A stretch of DNA of 64,000 nucleotides from an uncultured Devosia sp. Its GTDB lineage: Bacteria; Pseudomonadota; Alphaproteobacteria; Rhizobiales; Devosiaceae. Each line of letters opens with the position of its first letter. Position 1 is the stretch's first letter. The stretch covers positions 1 through 64,000 of the forward strand of contig NZ_CAJXJS010000009.1 of the NCBI RefSeq assembly GCF_913055165.1, read 5' to 3'. A program made the position numbers and the translations under genes. The notes beneath the pieces were generated by a model. That model saw only the letters and a program-made list of their open reading frames with translations. It did not search any database and was not told the origin of the DNA. Of this stretch, positions 51,366-60,029 are shown one piece after another.

Positions 51366-53810
51366 TTACTCCGCTGCCACCGGGAGCCCGAACTCCGCCA
51401 AAGCGGCGAATTCATGGGCATCCTTGCCGTTGACGCGTTCCTCCCAGGGATCGACCTGGGCAAATTGCTGGGAATAGACGAAGCGGTCGAAATAGTGCTT
51501 GCGCTTGACCTTGTCGTCGATGATGGCGGCCTTGATGCTGTCACTGCCGACACGCTTGGCCCATTTGTAGATGCGTTCGAGATAATGCCCCTGCTCACGA
51601 TAGAGCTGGGTGAGGGCGACGATGATCTCGAGCGCTTCGTCCTCGGTATTGGCATGGCCAATGACTTCGGTGCCCTTGATGTCGAGGCCGGCGGCCCCGG
51701 CAAAATGGATGTCGTAGCCAGAATCCACGCAGATGACGCCGATATCCTTGCAGGTTGCTTCGGCGCAGTTGCGCGGACAACCCGACACCGCCATCTTGAG
51801 CTTTGCGGGCGTCCAGGCCCCCCACATGAACTTCTCGATGCGCACGCCCAGCCCGGTCGAATCCTGGGTGCCGAAGCGACACCAGTCCGAACCAACGCAG
51901 GTCTTAACCGTACGCAGGCCCTTGGCATAGGCGGCGCCTGACACCATGCCGGCCGCATTGAGATCGGCCCAGACAGCGGGCAGGTCTTCCTTCTTGACGC
52001 CGAGCAAGTCGATGCGCTGGCCGCCGGTCACCTTGACGGTGGGGATGGCGAACTTGTCGGCTACGTCAGCAATGGCGCGCAACTCCTTAGGATTGGTGAG
52101 ACCACCCCACATGCGCGGCACGACCGAATAGGTGCCGTCCTTCTGGATATTGGCGTGGACGCGCTCGTTGATGAAGCGCGACTGGCCGTCATCCTCGTAT
52201 TCGCCGGGCCATTCGGCCACGAGATAGTAGTTGAGGGCCGGGCGGCACTTGGCGCAGCCGCAGGAGGTCTTCCACTCCAGCTCCTGCATGACCGCGGGAA
52301 TGGACTTGAGCTCCTTGGCCACGATCAGGCGGCGGACCGTGCCGTGGTCGTGCTCGGTGCAGGGACACATGGGCTTGACGGCAGCAGGGTTGTAGCTGTC
52401 GCCCAGGGTGATGGACATGAGCTTTTCGACCAGATGGGTGCACGAGCCACACGAGGCCGAGGCCTTGGTATGGGCGCGCACGCCATCGAGATCGGTCAGG
52501 CCCTTGGATACGATCGTGCCGGTGATCGTGGACTTACATACGCCGTTGCAGCCGCAGATTTCTGCATCATCCGGCAAGGCTGCAACGGCCGCCATAGGGT
52601 CCAGTGCGGCACCCCCCTGGTAGGCCTGACCAAAGATAAGGGTGTCGCGCATGTCGCGCGTATCGGTGCCCTTGCGGATCATGTCGAAGAACCAAGGGCC
52701 GTCGGCTGTCTCGCCGTAGAGCACGGCGCCGATGACTTTGTCTTCCTTGAGCACGAGGCGCTTGTAGATGCCCGAAGTGGCGTCCCGCAGCACGATTTCC
52801 TCACGGTCCTCTGCATCGGCAAAGTCGCCCGCCGAATAGACCGAAACGCCGGTCACCTTGAGCTGGGTCGCGGTCTGCACCGGGCGGAAGGCGGCATCGA
52901 CCTTGGCCAGCGTCTTGGCAAGGATTTTGGCCTGGTCATAAAGCGGGGCGACGAGGCCATAGATGATCTTCTCGTGCTCGACGCATTCGCCCAGGGCCAG
53001 CACATCGGGGTCCGAGGTGACCATCTGGTCATTGACCACAATGCCGCGCTCGACATGAATGCCGGCATCGGTGGCAAGGCGCGTCTCGGGGCGGATGCCT
53101 ACGGCCATGACGACGATATCGGCGCCATAAATGGTGCCGTCTTCGAGAGCCACGGCCTCGACCCGGTCTTCGCCAAGAATGGCCTTGGTCTGGGCCTTGC
53201 AGTGGACCTTGATGCCACGCGCCTCGAGATCACGCTGCAGCAGGTAACCGGCGGCCGGATCGAGCTGGCGCTCCATCACATGGCCCATCAGGTGCAGCAC
53301 CACCACTTCCATGCCGCGGGCATTGAGGGCTGCAGCGGCTTCGAGACCAAGCAGGCCCCCGCCGATCACCACGGCCTTGGAGCCGGGGCGCTTGGAGACA
53401 TCGACCATGCGGTTGACATCATCGAGATCGCGGAACGCCATCACGCCGGGCAAATCCTTGCCGGGCAGGGGGATGATGAAGGGCGCAGAGCCTGTGGCGA
53501 TGATCAGCTTGTCGTAGGGTGTCTCGCCGTTCTTGGAGATGACCACCTTGCGCTGCCGGTCGATGCCGGTGACGGTTTCGCCGAACCGGGTGTGCACCCC
53601 GTGATCGCGATACCAGTCGGCATCATGGGTAATGATCTGCTCATATTCCTTCTCGCCGGCCAGCACCGGGGAGAGCATCAGTCGGTTGTAATTGCCGCGC
53701 GGCTCGGCGCCGAACAGCGTGACGTTGAACCGGCCCGGGGCTTCTTCGAAGATGTGTTCCAGGGCGCGGCCTGAAGCCATCCCTGCACCGACGACGACCA
53801 GTTTTTCCAT
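51366..53810 (-). CDS. nirB: nitrite reductase [NAD(P)H] large subunit
   Basis: 814 residues with the standard order: FAD/NAD(P)H oxidoreductase domains (VVVGAGMASG at the N-terminus; second nucleotide motif VIGGGLLGLEAA at 148-159), BFD-like [2Fe-2S] cysteines C419, C421, C454 and C457, and the C-terminal siroheme/[4Fe-4S] domain with C638 and C644 (CVGSDWC) and C678 and C682 (SGCPRNC). Reduces nitrite to ammonium with six electrons. First gene of the operon; the 5' leader carries a probable NasT-controlled terminator and a sigma-54 promoter. Confidence 0.95.
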   Translation of the reverse strand: MEKLVVVGAGMASGRALEHIFEEAPGRFNVTLFGAEPRGNYNRLMLSPVLAGEKEYEQIITHDADWYRDHGVHTRFGETVTGIDRQRKVVISKNGETPYDKLIIATGSAPFIIPLPGKDLPGVMAFRDLDDVNRMVDVSKRPGSKAVVIGGGLLGLEAAAALNARGMEVVVLHLMGHVMERQLDPAAGYLLQRDLEARGIKVHCKAQTKAILGEDRVEAVALEDGTIYGADIVVMAVGIRPETRLATDAGIHVERGIVVNDQMVTSDPDVLALGECVEHEKIIYGLVAPLYDQAKILAKTLAKVDAAFRPVQTATQLKVTGVSVYSAGDFADAEDREEIVLRDATSGIYKRLVLKEDKVIGAVLYGETADGPWFFDMIRKGTDTRDMRDTLIFGQAYQGGAALDPMAAVAALPDDAEICGCNGVCKSTITGTIVSKGLTDLDGVRAHTKASASCGSCTHLVEKLMSITLGDSYNPAAVKPMCPCTEHDHGTVRRLIVAKELKSIPAVMQELEWKTSCGCAKCRPALNYYLVAEWPGEYEDDGQSRFINERVHANIQKDGTYSVVPRMWGGLTNPKELRAIADVADKFAIPTVKVTGGQRIDLLGVKKEDLPAVWADLNAAGMVSGAAYAKGLRTVKTCVGSDWCRFGTQDSTGLGVRIEKFMWGAWTPAKLKMAVSGCPRNCAEATCKDIGVICVDSGYDIHFAGAAGLDIKGTEVIGHANTEDEALEIIVALTQLYREQGHYLERIYKWAKRVGSDSIKAAIIDDKVKRKHYFDRFVYSQQFAQVDPWEERVNGKDAHEFAALAEFGLPVAAE

Positions 53811-53831
53811 TTCGTGCTCCAGAAATCAGGT

Positions 53832-53963
53832 CTGAAAAACAAAAGGCCGCCAACCGACACGTCGCTGGTCCCATGACCAGTTCGTATCCGTTGGCGACCT
53901 TGCCTCTGACGCCCAACCTTGGACGTCGCTTTGTCGAAGAGCGTCTTGGGAGGAGCCCCTTCG
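53832..53963 (-). promoter_or_regulatory. ANTAR-type leader RNA with terminator ahead of nirB
   Basis: Reading the minus strand from the predicted start at about 53963: hairpin P1 (53962 to 53936), a short linker, hairpin P2 (53927 to 53908) whose 7-bp stem GACGTCC/GGGCGTC closes a hexaloop AAGGTT with A at position 1 and G at 4 as in RNAs bound by ANTAR proteins, and then a strong terminator stem (AAGGTCGCCAAC / GTTGGCGGCCTT, 53901-53890 with 53854-53843) ending in TTTTGTTTTT. The window encodes the ANTAR protein NasT. The 347-bp gap 53811-54157 holds this leader, the promoter and a possible NtrC site. Confidence 0.75.
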
Positions 53964-53973
53964 CTCTCTTCTT

Positions 53974-53989
53974 TGCAGGAACTGTGCCA
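53974..53989 (-). promoter_or_regulatory. sigma-54 promoter of nirB operon
   Basis: TGGCACAGTTCCTGCA on the minus strand matches the consensus TGGCAC-N5-TTGCA with one difference, with the invariant GG-N10-GC spacing. Predicted start is near 53963, exactly at the 5' edge of hairpin P1. Confidence 0.8.
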
Positions 53990-54106
53990 GAGGCGTCCGG
54001 CACAGTTTTGTTTATGTTTTACAGGCGCTTACGTTCTGACGGCTATCTACCGTGGGAGTTGGGAACGATGGCAAAAGCCACAATTGATACCTGTATGCCC
54101 AAATTT

Positions 54107-54126
54107 TGCGCAACTGTTGGTGCGCA
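54107..54126. promoter_or_regulatory. possible NtrC enhancer site
   Basis: Dyad TGCGCAACTGTTGGTGCGCA; the right half contains the NtrC half-site TTGGTGC, the left half is weaker. Centre lies about 150 bp upstream of the predicted nirB start, a normal distance for NtrC. Confidence 0.4.
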
Positions 54127-54157
54127 GGCAAGACTGCACGGTTGTTGAGCAGTAGCG

Positions 54158-55903
54158 CTATTCGGCCGCTGCGACGGAATGGCTCCGAGAGCGCCGCTTG
54201 GACCGGATGCGGTCAAGCGTCTCCTGATCCGGATTGGCGCCACCCTCATAGGCCTCAAGGAAGTCGAGCAGCTCTTCGCGATAGGCGTAGTAGTCCTTGT
54301 GAGCGAGGAGTGCCTTGCGGGACCGCGGACGGGGCAGGTCGACCTCCATCACATTGCCGATCCTGGCATTGGGGCCGTTTGACATCATCACCACGCGATC
54401 GGCCAGCAGAATGGCCTCGTCAACATCGTGGGTTACACAAATCGCGGTCACCTGGGTCCGTGCCCAGACATCCATGAGAACGTCCTGGAGCTCCCAGCGA
54501 GTGATGCTGTCCAGCATGCCGAAGGGCTCATCGAGCAGCAGCAGCTTTGGGGAAAGGGCGAAGGCCCGGGCGATGCCGACGCGCTGCTTCATGCCATTGG
54601 AGAGTTCGGACGCCAGTCGATGCATGGCATCGCCTAGCCCCACGCGGCTGAGATAGTATTCCACCACGTCCCGCCGCTCGGCTGCACTGGCATTGGGATA
54701 GACCCGGTCAACCCCCAGCGCCACGTTTTCGCGTGCGGTCAGCCAGGGCATGAGGGAGGGGGCCTGGAAAACCACGGCCCGCTCGGGACCGGCCCCGACC
54801 ACCGGCTTGCCATCCAGGTCGATGGTACCGCCCGAAATGTCATTGAGCCCGGCCACCATGGAGAGCACAGTCGACTTGCCACAGCCGGAGTGGCCGATCA
54901 GGGTAACGAACTCGCCCTTCTTCATCTGGAAGTCGAACCGGTCGACCACGGTCAGGGGGCCCTTCGGCGTCGGATAGACTTTCGACACTTCGTTGAAACG
55001 GAGATAGTCGTCCTGCGTGTCGGATGCTGCGGCAGCCGAATAGGCGCTGGGCAGGCGCGCCGACTTGCCGCGCGCGATCGGCACGACATTCGGCAGTGTC
55101 AGATCCGCGTCGCCGGACTGGTTGCGGGCGGCCCCGATATCCATGAGATATTCGGTGATCTCGCGGCGCAGCTTGATGAACCGGTCATCACCATTGAGCG
55201 CAGCACGATCGCGTGGACGCTCGATGTCGACCCGGAAATCGGGTCCCAGCGTCGCCGCCGGTCCGGGTGTCAGCGGGATCACGCGATCAGCCAGCAGGAT
55301 GGCCTCGTCCACGTCGTTGGTGATCAGGATAATGGTCTTCTTCTCGGCTTCCGAGATCTGCGCGAATTCATCCTGCAGCTTGGAGCGGGTGAGCGCGTCC
55401 AGAGCCGAAAGGGGTTCGTCCATCAGCAGAACTTCGGGCTGCATGGCGAGGGCCCGGGCGACGGCAACGCGTTGTCGCATGCCGCCGGAGAGTTCCGCCG
55501 GGCGCCGGTCAGCCGCGTGGCCGAGGCCCACCATTTCCACATAGCGCTGGCGCAGCTCCAGCCTTTCGTTGCGTGGGCGGGACTTGTGCACGGCGTTGAT
55601 GGCCAGATCGACATTGCCGGCCACGCTGAGCCAAGGCATCAGCGAATAGGACTGGAACACCACGCCGCGCTCCGGCCCGGGTCCATCGATCTCCTTGCCG
55701 CGGAAGATGACGCCGCCCCGATCGGGTTCGGTCAACCCCGCCATCATCGAGATCAGCGTGGTCTTGCCTGCCCCCGAGAAGCCGAGAATGGCGACGAACT
55801 CGCCATCCTCCACCGAGAGGTTGATGTTTTCCAGGATGTCGACGCGCCTCGGCCCATCGCCATAGTGCTTGGAAATGTCCGAGAGTTGCAGGATCGGGGC
55901 CAT
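54158..55903 (-). CDS. nitrate ABC transporter ATPase, two fused domains (NrtC/NrtD-like)
   Basis: 581 residues with two complete ABC cassettes of the nitrate/taurine class. Domain 1: Walker A GFSGAGKTT, signature LSGGMRQRVAVARAL, Walker B LLMDEPLSALD. Domain 2 (from about residue 300): Walker A GHSGCGKST, degenerate signature LSNGMKQRVGIARAF, Walker B LLLDEPFGMLD. Unlike cyanobacterial NrtC it has no substrate-binding-like C-terminal domain; it is two NrtD-like domains in one chain. Last gene of nrtA-nrtB-ATPase, 9 bp after the permease. Powers nitrate/nitrite uptake. Confidence 0.88.
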   Translation of the reverse strand: MAPILQLSDISKHYGDGPRRVDILENINLSVEDGEFVAILGFSGAGKTTLISMMAGLTEPDRGGVIFRGKEIDGPGPERGVVFQSYSLMPWLSVAGNVDLAINAVHKSRPRNERLELRQRYVEMVGLGHAADRRPAELSGGMRQRVAVARALAMQPEVLLMDEPLSALDALTRSKLQDEFAQISEAEKKTIILITNDVDEAILLADRVIPLTPGPAATLGPDFRVDIERPRDRAALNGDDRFIKLRREITEYLMDIGAARNQSGDADLTLPNVVPIARGKSARLPSAYSAAAASDTQDDYLRFNEVSKVYPTPKGPLTVVDRFDFQMKKGEFVTLIGHSGCGKSTVLSMVAGLNDISGGTIDLDGKPVVGAGPERAVVFQAPSLMPWLTARENVALGVDRVYPNASAAERRDVVEYYLSRVGLGDAMHRLASELSNGMKQRVGIARAFALSPKLLLLDEPFGMLDSITRWELQDVLMDVWARTQVTAICVTHDVDEAILLADRVVMMSNGPNARIGNVMEVDLPRPRSRKALLAHKDYYAYREELLDFLEAYEGGANPDQETLDRIRSKRRSRSHSVAAAE

Positions 55904-55912
55904 ATCGTGGTC

Positions 55913-56986
55913 CTATCGCTTGCCGGAGAAGGTAAAGGCGGTCTGCAGGGTGAACATCACCCGGTCGAGCAGGAAGCCGATGATGCCGATGGTGAGCACG
56001 GCTACGATGATGCGGGCCAGCGAGGTGGAAGAGCCGTTCTGGAACTCGTCCCACACGAACTTGCCCAGGCCCGGGTTCTGCGCCAGCATTTCGGCGGCGA
56101 TCAGCACCATCCAACCAACACCGAGCGACAGGCGAAGGCCGGTGAAGATCAGGGGGAGGGCCGAAGGCAGGACCAGCTTGGTGATGGTGGTGGGCGTCGA
56201 TAGCTGCAGAACCTTGCCGACATTGACCAGATCCTTGTCGATCGAGGCCACGCCCAGCGCGGTATTGATCAGCGTCGGCCAGAGTGAGCAGAGGGTGACG
56301 GTGACGGCAGAAATCACCAATGCCTTGGGGAAGGCGTCGCTGGCATCGACATAGAGCGCCGAGACCACCATGGTCACGATGGGCAGCCAGGCGAGCGGCG
56401 AAACCGGTTTGAACAATTGCACCAGCGGATTGAGCGCACCGTTGAAGGGCTTGCTGAGACCCGAGGCAATGCCAAGCGGCACGGCGATGATGGTGGCGAT
56501 CAGAAAGCCGAGGCCAACGGTCTTGAGCGAGGTCACGATCTGGTCGAGATAGGTAGGCTTGCCGGTATAGGAGCGCCACTTGACGTCATCGGCCCGGCCA
56601 TCGGCCACCAGCTCGGCATTGCGCTCGTCCTGGCGGGCGTAGAATTCGGCTTCCTTTTCCCGTTCGGCCAGATGGTCCTGCCACAGGGCGCCAGTCTGTT
56701 CCCAGACCTGAGCGGGGCCGGGTATCGCGCCGAGCGATGTCTGCACCTGCGGCGCGAGGGTCGCCCAAGCCAGAAGGAAGGCGGCGATGCCTAGAACGGG
56801 GAAAAACAGGCTGTCACGCAGCTCGCCCATCTGTTCGCGCGGGTCATCGCCGGCTGCAATCTTGAGCAGTGGCACCAGCCAGCCCAGGCCAAGGGCGGAG
56901 AGCCAGGCGGCCGATCGATTGATGGCGGAAAACAGTTTTTGCCGTCGCTGGCCCTGTGGGGCAGAAACTTCGCTTGCAAGGGTCAT
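55913..56986 (-). CDS. nrtB: nitrate ABC transporter permease
   Basis: 357-residue permease of the NrtB/SsuC/TauC family. The membrane-spanning BPD_transp_1 part is the C-terminal two thirds (FLIATIIAVPLGIASGLSK, FPKALVISAVTVTLCSLWPT, GLRLSLGVGWMVLIAAEML), ending LDRVMFTLQTAFTF. The N-terminal segment of about 130 residues, with two further hydrophobic stretches and a charged linker, is longer than usual for the family. Forms a homodimeric channel that receives nitrate from NrtA. Confidence 0.87.
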   Translation of the reverse strand: MTLASEVSAPQGQRRQKLFSAINRSAAWLSALGLGWLVPLLKIAAGDDPREQMGELRDSLFFPVLGIAAFLLAWATLAPQVQTSLGAIPGPAQVWEQTGALWQDHLAEREKEAEFYARQDERNAELVADGRADDVKWRSYTGKPTYLDQIVTSLKTVGLGFLIATIIAVPLGIASGLSKPFNGALNPLVQLFKPVSPLAWLPIVTMVVSALYVDASDAFPKALVISAVTVTLCSLWPTLINTALGVASIDKDLVNVGKVLQLSTPTTITKLVLPSALPLIFTGLRLSLGVGWMVLIAAEMLAQNPGLGKFVWDEFQNGSSTSLARIIVAVLTIGIIGFLLDRVMFTLQTAFTFSGKR

Positions 56987-57008
56987 GTCTTTGGTCCTCA
57001 GGGCTGAT

Positions 57009-57032
57009 GGGTGGCCGGCTGGCCGGCCACCC
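57009..57032 (-). other. intercistronic stem-loop behind nrtA
   Basis: Perfect 10-bp stem GGGTGGCCGG/CCGGCCACCC (57009-57018, 57023-57032) with a 4-nt loop in the 53-bp gap between nrtA and nrtB, without a T tract in the direction of transcription. Confidence 0.7.
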
Positions 57033-57039
57033 GAGGATG

Positions 57040-58449
57040 TCAGTTGGCGGCCACCACTTCGGCGCCGACGACGCTGTCGCCGGTCTTGAGGCCGATCGGA
57101 AGGCTGTCGATATAGGCGTTGGGCTGGGTGCCGTCATAGGTGACACCGTCGATGAACTCGGCCGTCGGCTCGCGATATCCAGTCGAGTCCCAGGGGAAAT
57201 CAGCTTCGTCAACCACGCCTTCCTCGACCAGCAGACGGGCAGCTTCGAGGTAGATTTCGGGTTTGTAGACCGACTTGGCGACTTCATCATACCAGCTGTC
57301 GGGCTGGTCTTCGGAAATCTGGCCCCAGCGGCGCATCTGGGTCAGGTACCAGACGGCATCTGAGTAGTAAGGATAGGTGGCGTAGTAGCGATAGAAGACG
57401 TTGAAGTCCGGGACTTCACGCACGTCGCCAGCCTCGAACTCGAACGTGCCGGTCATGGAAGCTGCGATCACTTCGGCGTCGGCGCCGACATATTCGGAGC
57501 GCGACAGGATTTCCACCGCTTCCTGGCGATTGGCATTGTCGTTTTCGTCGAGCCACTTGGCGGCCCGGATCAGCGCCTTGGTGATGGCCAGGGTCGTGTT
57601 GGGATTGGTTTCGGCAAATTCGGCAGTGATGCCGAACACCTTTTCGGGGTTGTTCTTCCATATTTCGTAGTCGGTGATCACCGGCACGCCGATCTTCTTG
57701 AACACCGCCGCCTGGTTCCAGGGTTCGCCCACAGCGTAGCCATCAATGGTGCCGGCTTCGAGGGTGGCCGGCATTTGCGGCGGCGGGGTGACCGAAAGAT
57801 AGGCATCGGCGGCGATCTGCCCGGATACATCCTCGGGCGAATAGTAGCCCGGATTGATGCCACCGGCCGCCAGCCAGTAGCGCAGTTCGTAATTGTGGGT
57901 CGACACGGGGAAGACCATGCCCAGATTGAATGGGCGACCTTCTGCGTCGAACTCTTCGATGACCGGCTTGAGGGCCGCGGCGGAAATCGGATGCACGGGC
58001 TTGCCCTCGCCATCCATTTCCAGATGCGGCTTCATCAGTTCCCACACGGCATTGGAGACGGTGATGCCGTTGCCGTTGAGGTCCATGGAGAAGGGGGTGA
58101 CGATGTGGGCTTCGGTGCCGTAGCCAATGGTTGCCGCCAGCGGTTGTCCAGCCAGCATATGGGCGCCGTCGAGCGCGCCTGTGATGACGCCGTCCAGCAG
58201 CACCTTCCAGTTGGCCTGCGGCTCCAGGGTCACATAGAGACCCTCATCCTCGAAATAACCCAGCTCATAGGCAATGGCGAGCGGGGCCATGTCAGTGAGC
58301 TTGATGAAACCGAACTTGAGCTCGTCTTTCTCCACGTCGAGCATGGCGGCCGAACTGGCCGTGCTGGCCATCAGGCCCAGCGCGAGGCCGGCCAGCAGTG
58401 GCGCGAAGCGGTGGCTTGGCGGCGTGGGGCAGGTAGTCGCAGTCATCAT
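57040..58449 (-). CDS. nrtA: nitrate-binding protein
   Basis: 469-residue NrtA-type binding protein. Signal peptide region [20 protein letters not shown] followed by SAAM. The core begins [40 protein letters not shown] and [13 protein letters not shown] are typical nitrate-site neighbourhoods also present in NasS. Two adjacent ATG codons (58449 and 58446) share one GGAG site; the frame runs open to 59133 but that would overlap nasS and the leader. First gene of the nitrate transporter operon, behind a leader RNA like that of nirB. Confidence 0.9.
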   Translation of the reverse strand: MMTATTCPTPPSHRFAPLLAGLALGLMASTASSAAMLDVEKDELKFGFIKLTDMAPLAIAYELGYFEDEGLYVTLEPQANWKVLLDGVITGALDGAHMLAGQPLAATIGYGTEAHIVTPFSMDLNGNGITVSNAVWELMKPHLEMDGEGKPVHPISAAALKPVIEEFDAEGRPFNLGMVFPVSTHNYELRYWLAAGGINPGYYSPEDVSGQIAADAYLSVTPPPQMPATLEAGTIDGYAVGEPWNQAAVFKKIGVPVITDYEIWKNNPEKVFGITAEFAETNPNTTLAITKALIRAAKWLDENDNANRQEAVEILSRSEYVGADAEVIAASMTGTFEFEAGDVREVPDFNVFYRYYATYPYYSDAVWYLTQMRRWGQISEDQPDSWYDEVAKSVYKPEIYLEAARLLVEEGVVDEADFPWDSTGYREPTAEFIDGVTYDGTQPNAYIDSLPIGLKTGDSVVGAEVVAAN

Positions 58450-58493
58450 CGTCTCCGTGTTGTGTCGACAACCGGCGGCTCTGTGTGACGCTC

Positions 58494-58628
58494 CAAACAC
58501 AAAGGTCGCCAACTGAGCCCGCGCACCGGTCCGAGGATCGGGCGCTTGCCAGTTGGCGACCTTGCCATTTGGAGCGCCCATCATCGGACGCCGATTTGCT
58601 ATGAGCCGTCTTGGGAGGAGCTCATTCG
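58494..58628 (-). promoter_or_regulatory. ANTAR-type leader RNA with terminator ahead of nrtA
   Basis: Same plan as the nirB leader. P1 (58625-58601, stem ATGAGC/GCTCAT), P2 (58591-58574, 6-bp stem around hexaloop GATGAT, where the first position is G, not A), then a perfect 13-bp terminator stem (58563-58551 with 58514-58502) followed by TTTGTGTTT. An outer 9-bp repeat CGCTCCAAA/TTTGGAGCG (58576-58568, 58497-58489, minus-strand reading) extends the terminator base and overlaps the 3' arm of P2, so P2 and the extended terminator exclude each other. The 355-bp gap 58450-58804 holds this leader and promoter; I see nothing clear in 58655-58804. Confidence 0.75.
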
Positions 58629-58638
58629 CCACTTTCAT

Positions 58639-58654
58639 TGCATGAAGCGTGCCA
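58639..58654 (-). promoter_or_regulatory. sigma-54 promoter of nrt operon
   Basis: TGGCACGCTTCATGCA on the minus strand: TGGCACG-N4-ATGCA, one difference from consensus, invariant GG-N10-GC spacing. Predicted start near 58628, 3 nt before hairpin P1. Confidence 0.82.
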
Positions 58655-58804
58655 AATACGCACGAACCAGAAAAATTGTTGTCCTGTAGGGGATTGGTGC
58701 TTGCTTCGGGCTCGGGGCAAATCGCTAGTTGTCGGCCCCCTGTGCCAATGCGATCAGCTTTGTGATCGAAAATTGTGCACAAACCAAGACTGAGGAAATT
58801 GTAG

Positions 58805-60016
58805 TCAAACGTTTCCGGTCTGAGCGGAGATGTAGGCATCGACGGCGTCGGGGTCGAACGTTCCTCCATCGAAGAAGCGGTTCGGACCCAGTTCAACGGT
58901 GCCGTCGGAAGAAGGCACGAGATGGGCTTCGCCCTTGTCTCCTTCGCGTCGGTAGTCATCGATTGGCGCGGCGGCGCCCAGCGATCGCACGGCTTCCCGA
59001 TAGAGATCGGGGCGGAAGGTGGCGGCAGCGGCTTCTGCTTTGGCGCGGCTGGGCTGAACTTCCCCCCAGCGCACCATCTGGCTGTAGTACCACAGCGCAT
59101 GGCTCTTCCAAGGGAAGTTGGCGGCCCCCGCATGGGGCACGTAGAAGTCCGACAGGCTCACGATTTTGGTGCCGCCATCGATCTGCCCGGTCAGGGCACG
59201 GGCGACAATCTCTACCGGCTGGTTCAGATAGGCGGGAGCGGACATGATCCTGGCCGCCTCCATGCGGTTCTCTTCTTTTTCGCACCACAGTCCGGCCCGG
59301 TAGATGGCGCGGATAGTGGCGGCAACCAGCTCAGGATTCTGCTTGGCCCAGTCGGCGCGCATGCCCATGGCCTTGTCGGGACTCCATTGCCAGATATTGG
59401 ACTTGGTTGTGGCGATGCGCGCCCCGAACCTGGCGACACCGACGCTGTTCCAGGGTTCGCCGACGCAATAGCCGTCCAGTCCCCCGGCGCCCAGGGCTTC
59501 GGGCAGCAAAGGTGGCGGCAGGACCACGATTTCGATGTCGTGATCCGGTCTGATGCCGCTGGCCGCGAGCCAGTAGCGCAATTCGTAATTGTGGGAGGAG
59601 GTCTGGTGCACCACGCCAAAGCGTAATTTGCGGGGTGTGGTGCGGACGACTTGGGCCAAAGCCTTGCCGGCAGGGCCTGCTGCCAGATCGCCTGGTGCTC
59701 CAGCGTCGGACATTGCGGCCCATATTTCCGCACTCACCGTGATGGCATTGTTGCCCAGCCCAGTCATCACCGGCGCGATCATGGGCGTGGCGATGGGTGT
59801 AAGGCCGAGATTGGCGGCGATCGGCATGGGCGCCAGCACCAAGGCCATGTCGAAATGGCCCAGTGCCGTGCGGTCTCTGATATTGGCCCAGGAAGACTCC
59901 CGCGTCAGCCCGAGCGTGAACCCCTCGTCTTCTGCGATGCCCAGTTCATGAGCGAGTACCAGCAAGGCACTGTCGAGCAGGGGAAGGAAGCCAGCGGTGA
60001 GATGGGGCAGGGACAT
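58805..60016 (-). CDS. nasS: nitrate/nitrite sensor NasS
   Basis: 403-residue protein of the NrtA fold without a signal peptide ([20 protein letters not shown]), hence cytoplasmic. It keeps the NrtA-like nitrate region [15 protein letters not shown] and [13 protein letters not shown]. NasS holds NasT inactive and releases it on binding nitrate or nitrite. The start at 60016 is preferred; the frame overlaps nasT up to 60040. Second gene after nasT. Confidence 0.9.
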   Translation of the reverse strand: MSLPHLTAGFLPLLDSALLVLAHELGIAEDEGFTLGLTRESSWANIRDRTALGHFDMALVLAPMPIAANLGLTPIATPMIAPVMTGLGNNAITVSAEIWAAMSDAGAPGDLAAGPAGKALAQVVRTTPRKLRFGVVHQTSSHNYELRYWLAASGIRPDHDIEIVVLPPPLLPEALGAGGLDGYCVGEPWNSVGVARFGARIATTKSNIWQWSPDKAMGMRADWAKQNPELVAATIRAIYRAGLWCEKEENRMEAARIMSAPAYLNQPVEIVARALTGQIDGGTKIVSLSDFYVPHAGAANFPWKSHALWYYSQMVRWGEVQPSRAKAEAAAATFRPDLYREAVRSLGAAAPIDDYRREGDKGEAHLVPSSDGTVELGPNRFFDGGTFDPDAVDAYISAQTGNV

Positions 60017-60029
60017 GGCCGAGACGCTC

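Noticed and set aside
53981-54015. Hairpin ACTGTGCC/GGCACAGT followed by TTTTGTTT, like a plus-strand terminator
   Set aside because: No plus-strand gene ends here, and the sequence overlaps the -24 element of the nirB promoter; treated as incidental or as a promoter-region dyad.
58655-58804. Possible second NtrC half-site (TTGGTGC at 58694-58700) upstream of the nrt promoter
   Set aside because: Only one half-site is visible and the symmetric half is missing, so it was not listed as a feature.
58450-59133. N-terminal extension of the nrtA frame
   Set aside because: It would run through the leader RNA, the sigma-54 promoter and the end of nasS; the signal peptide begins at 58449.
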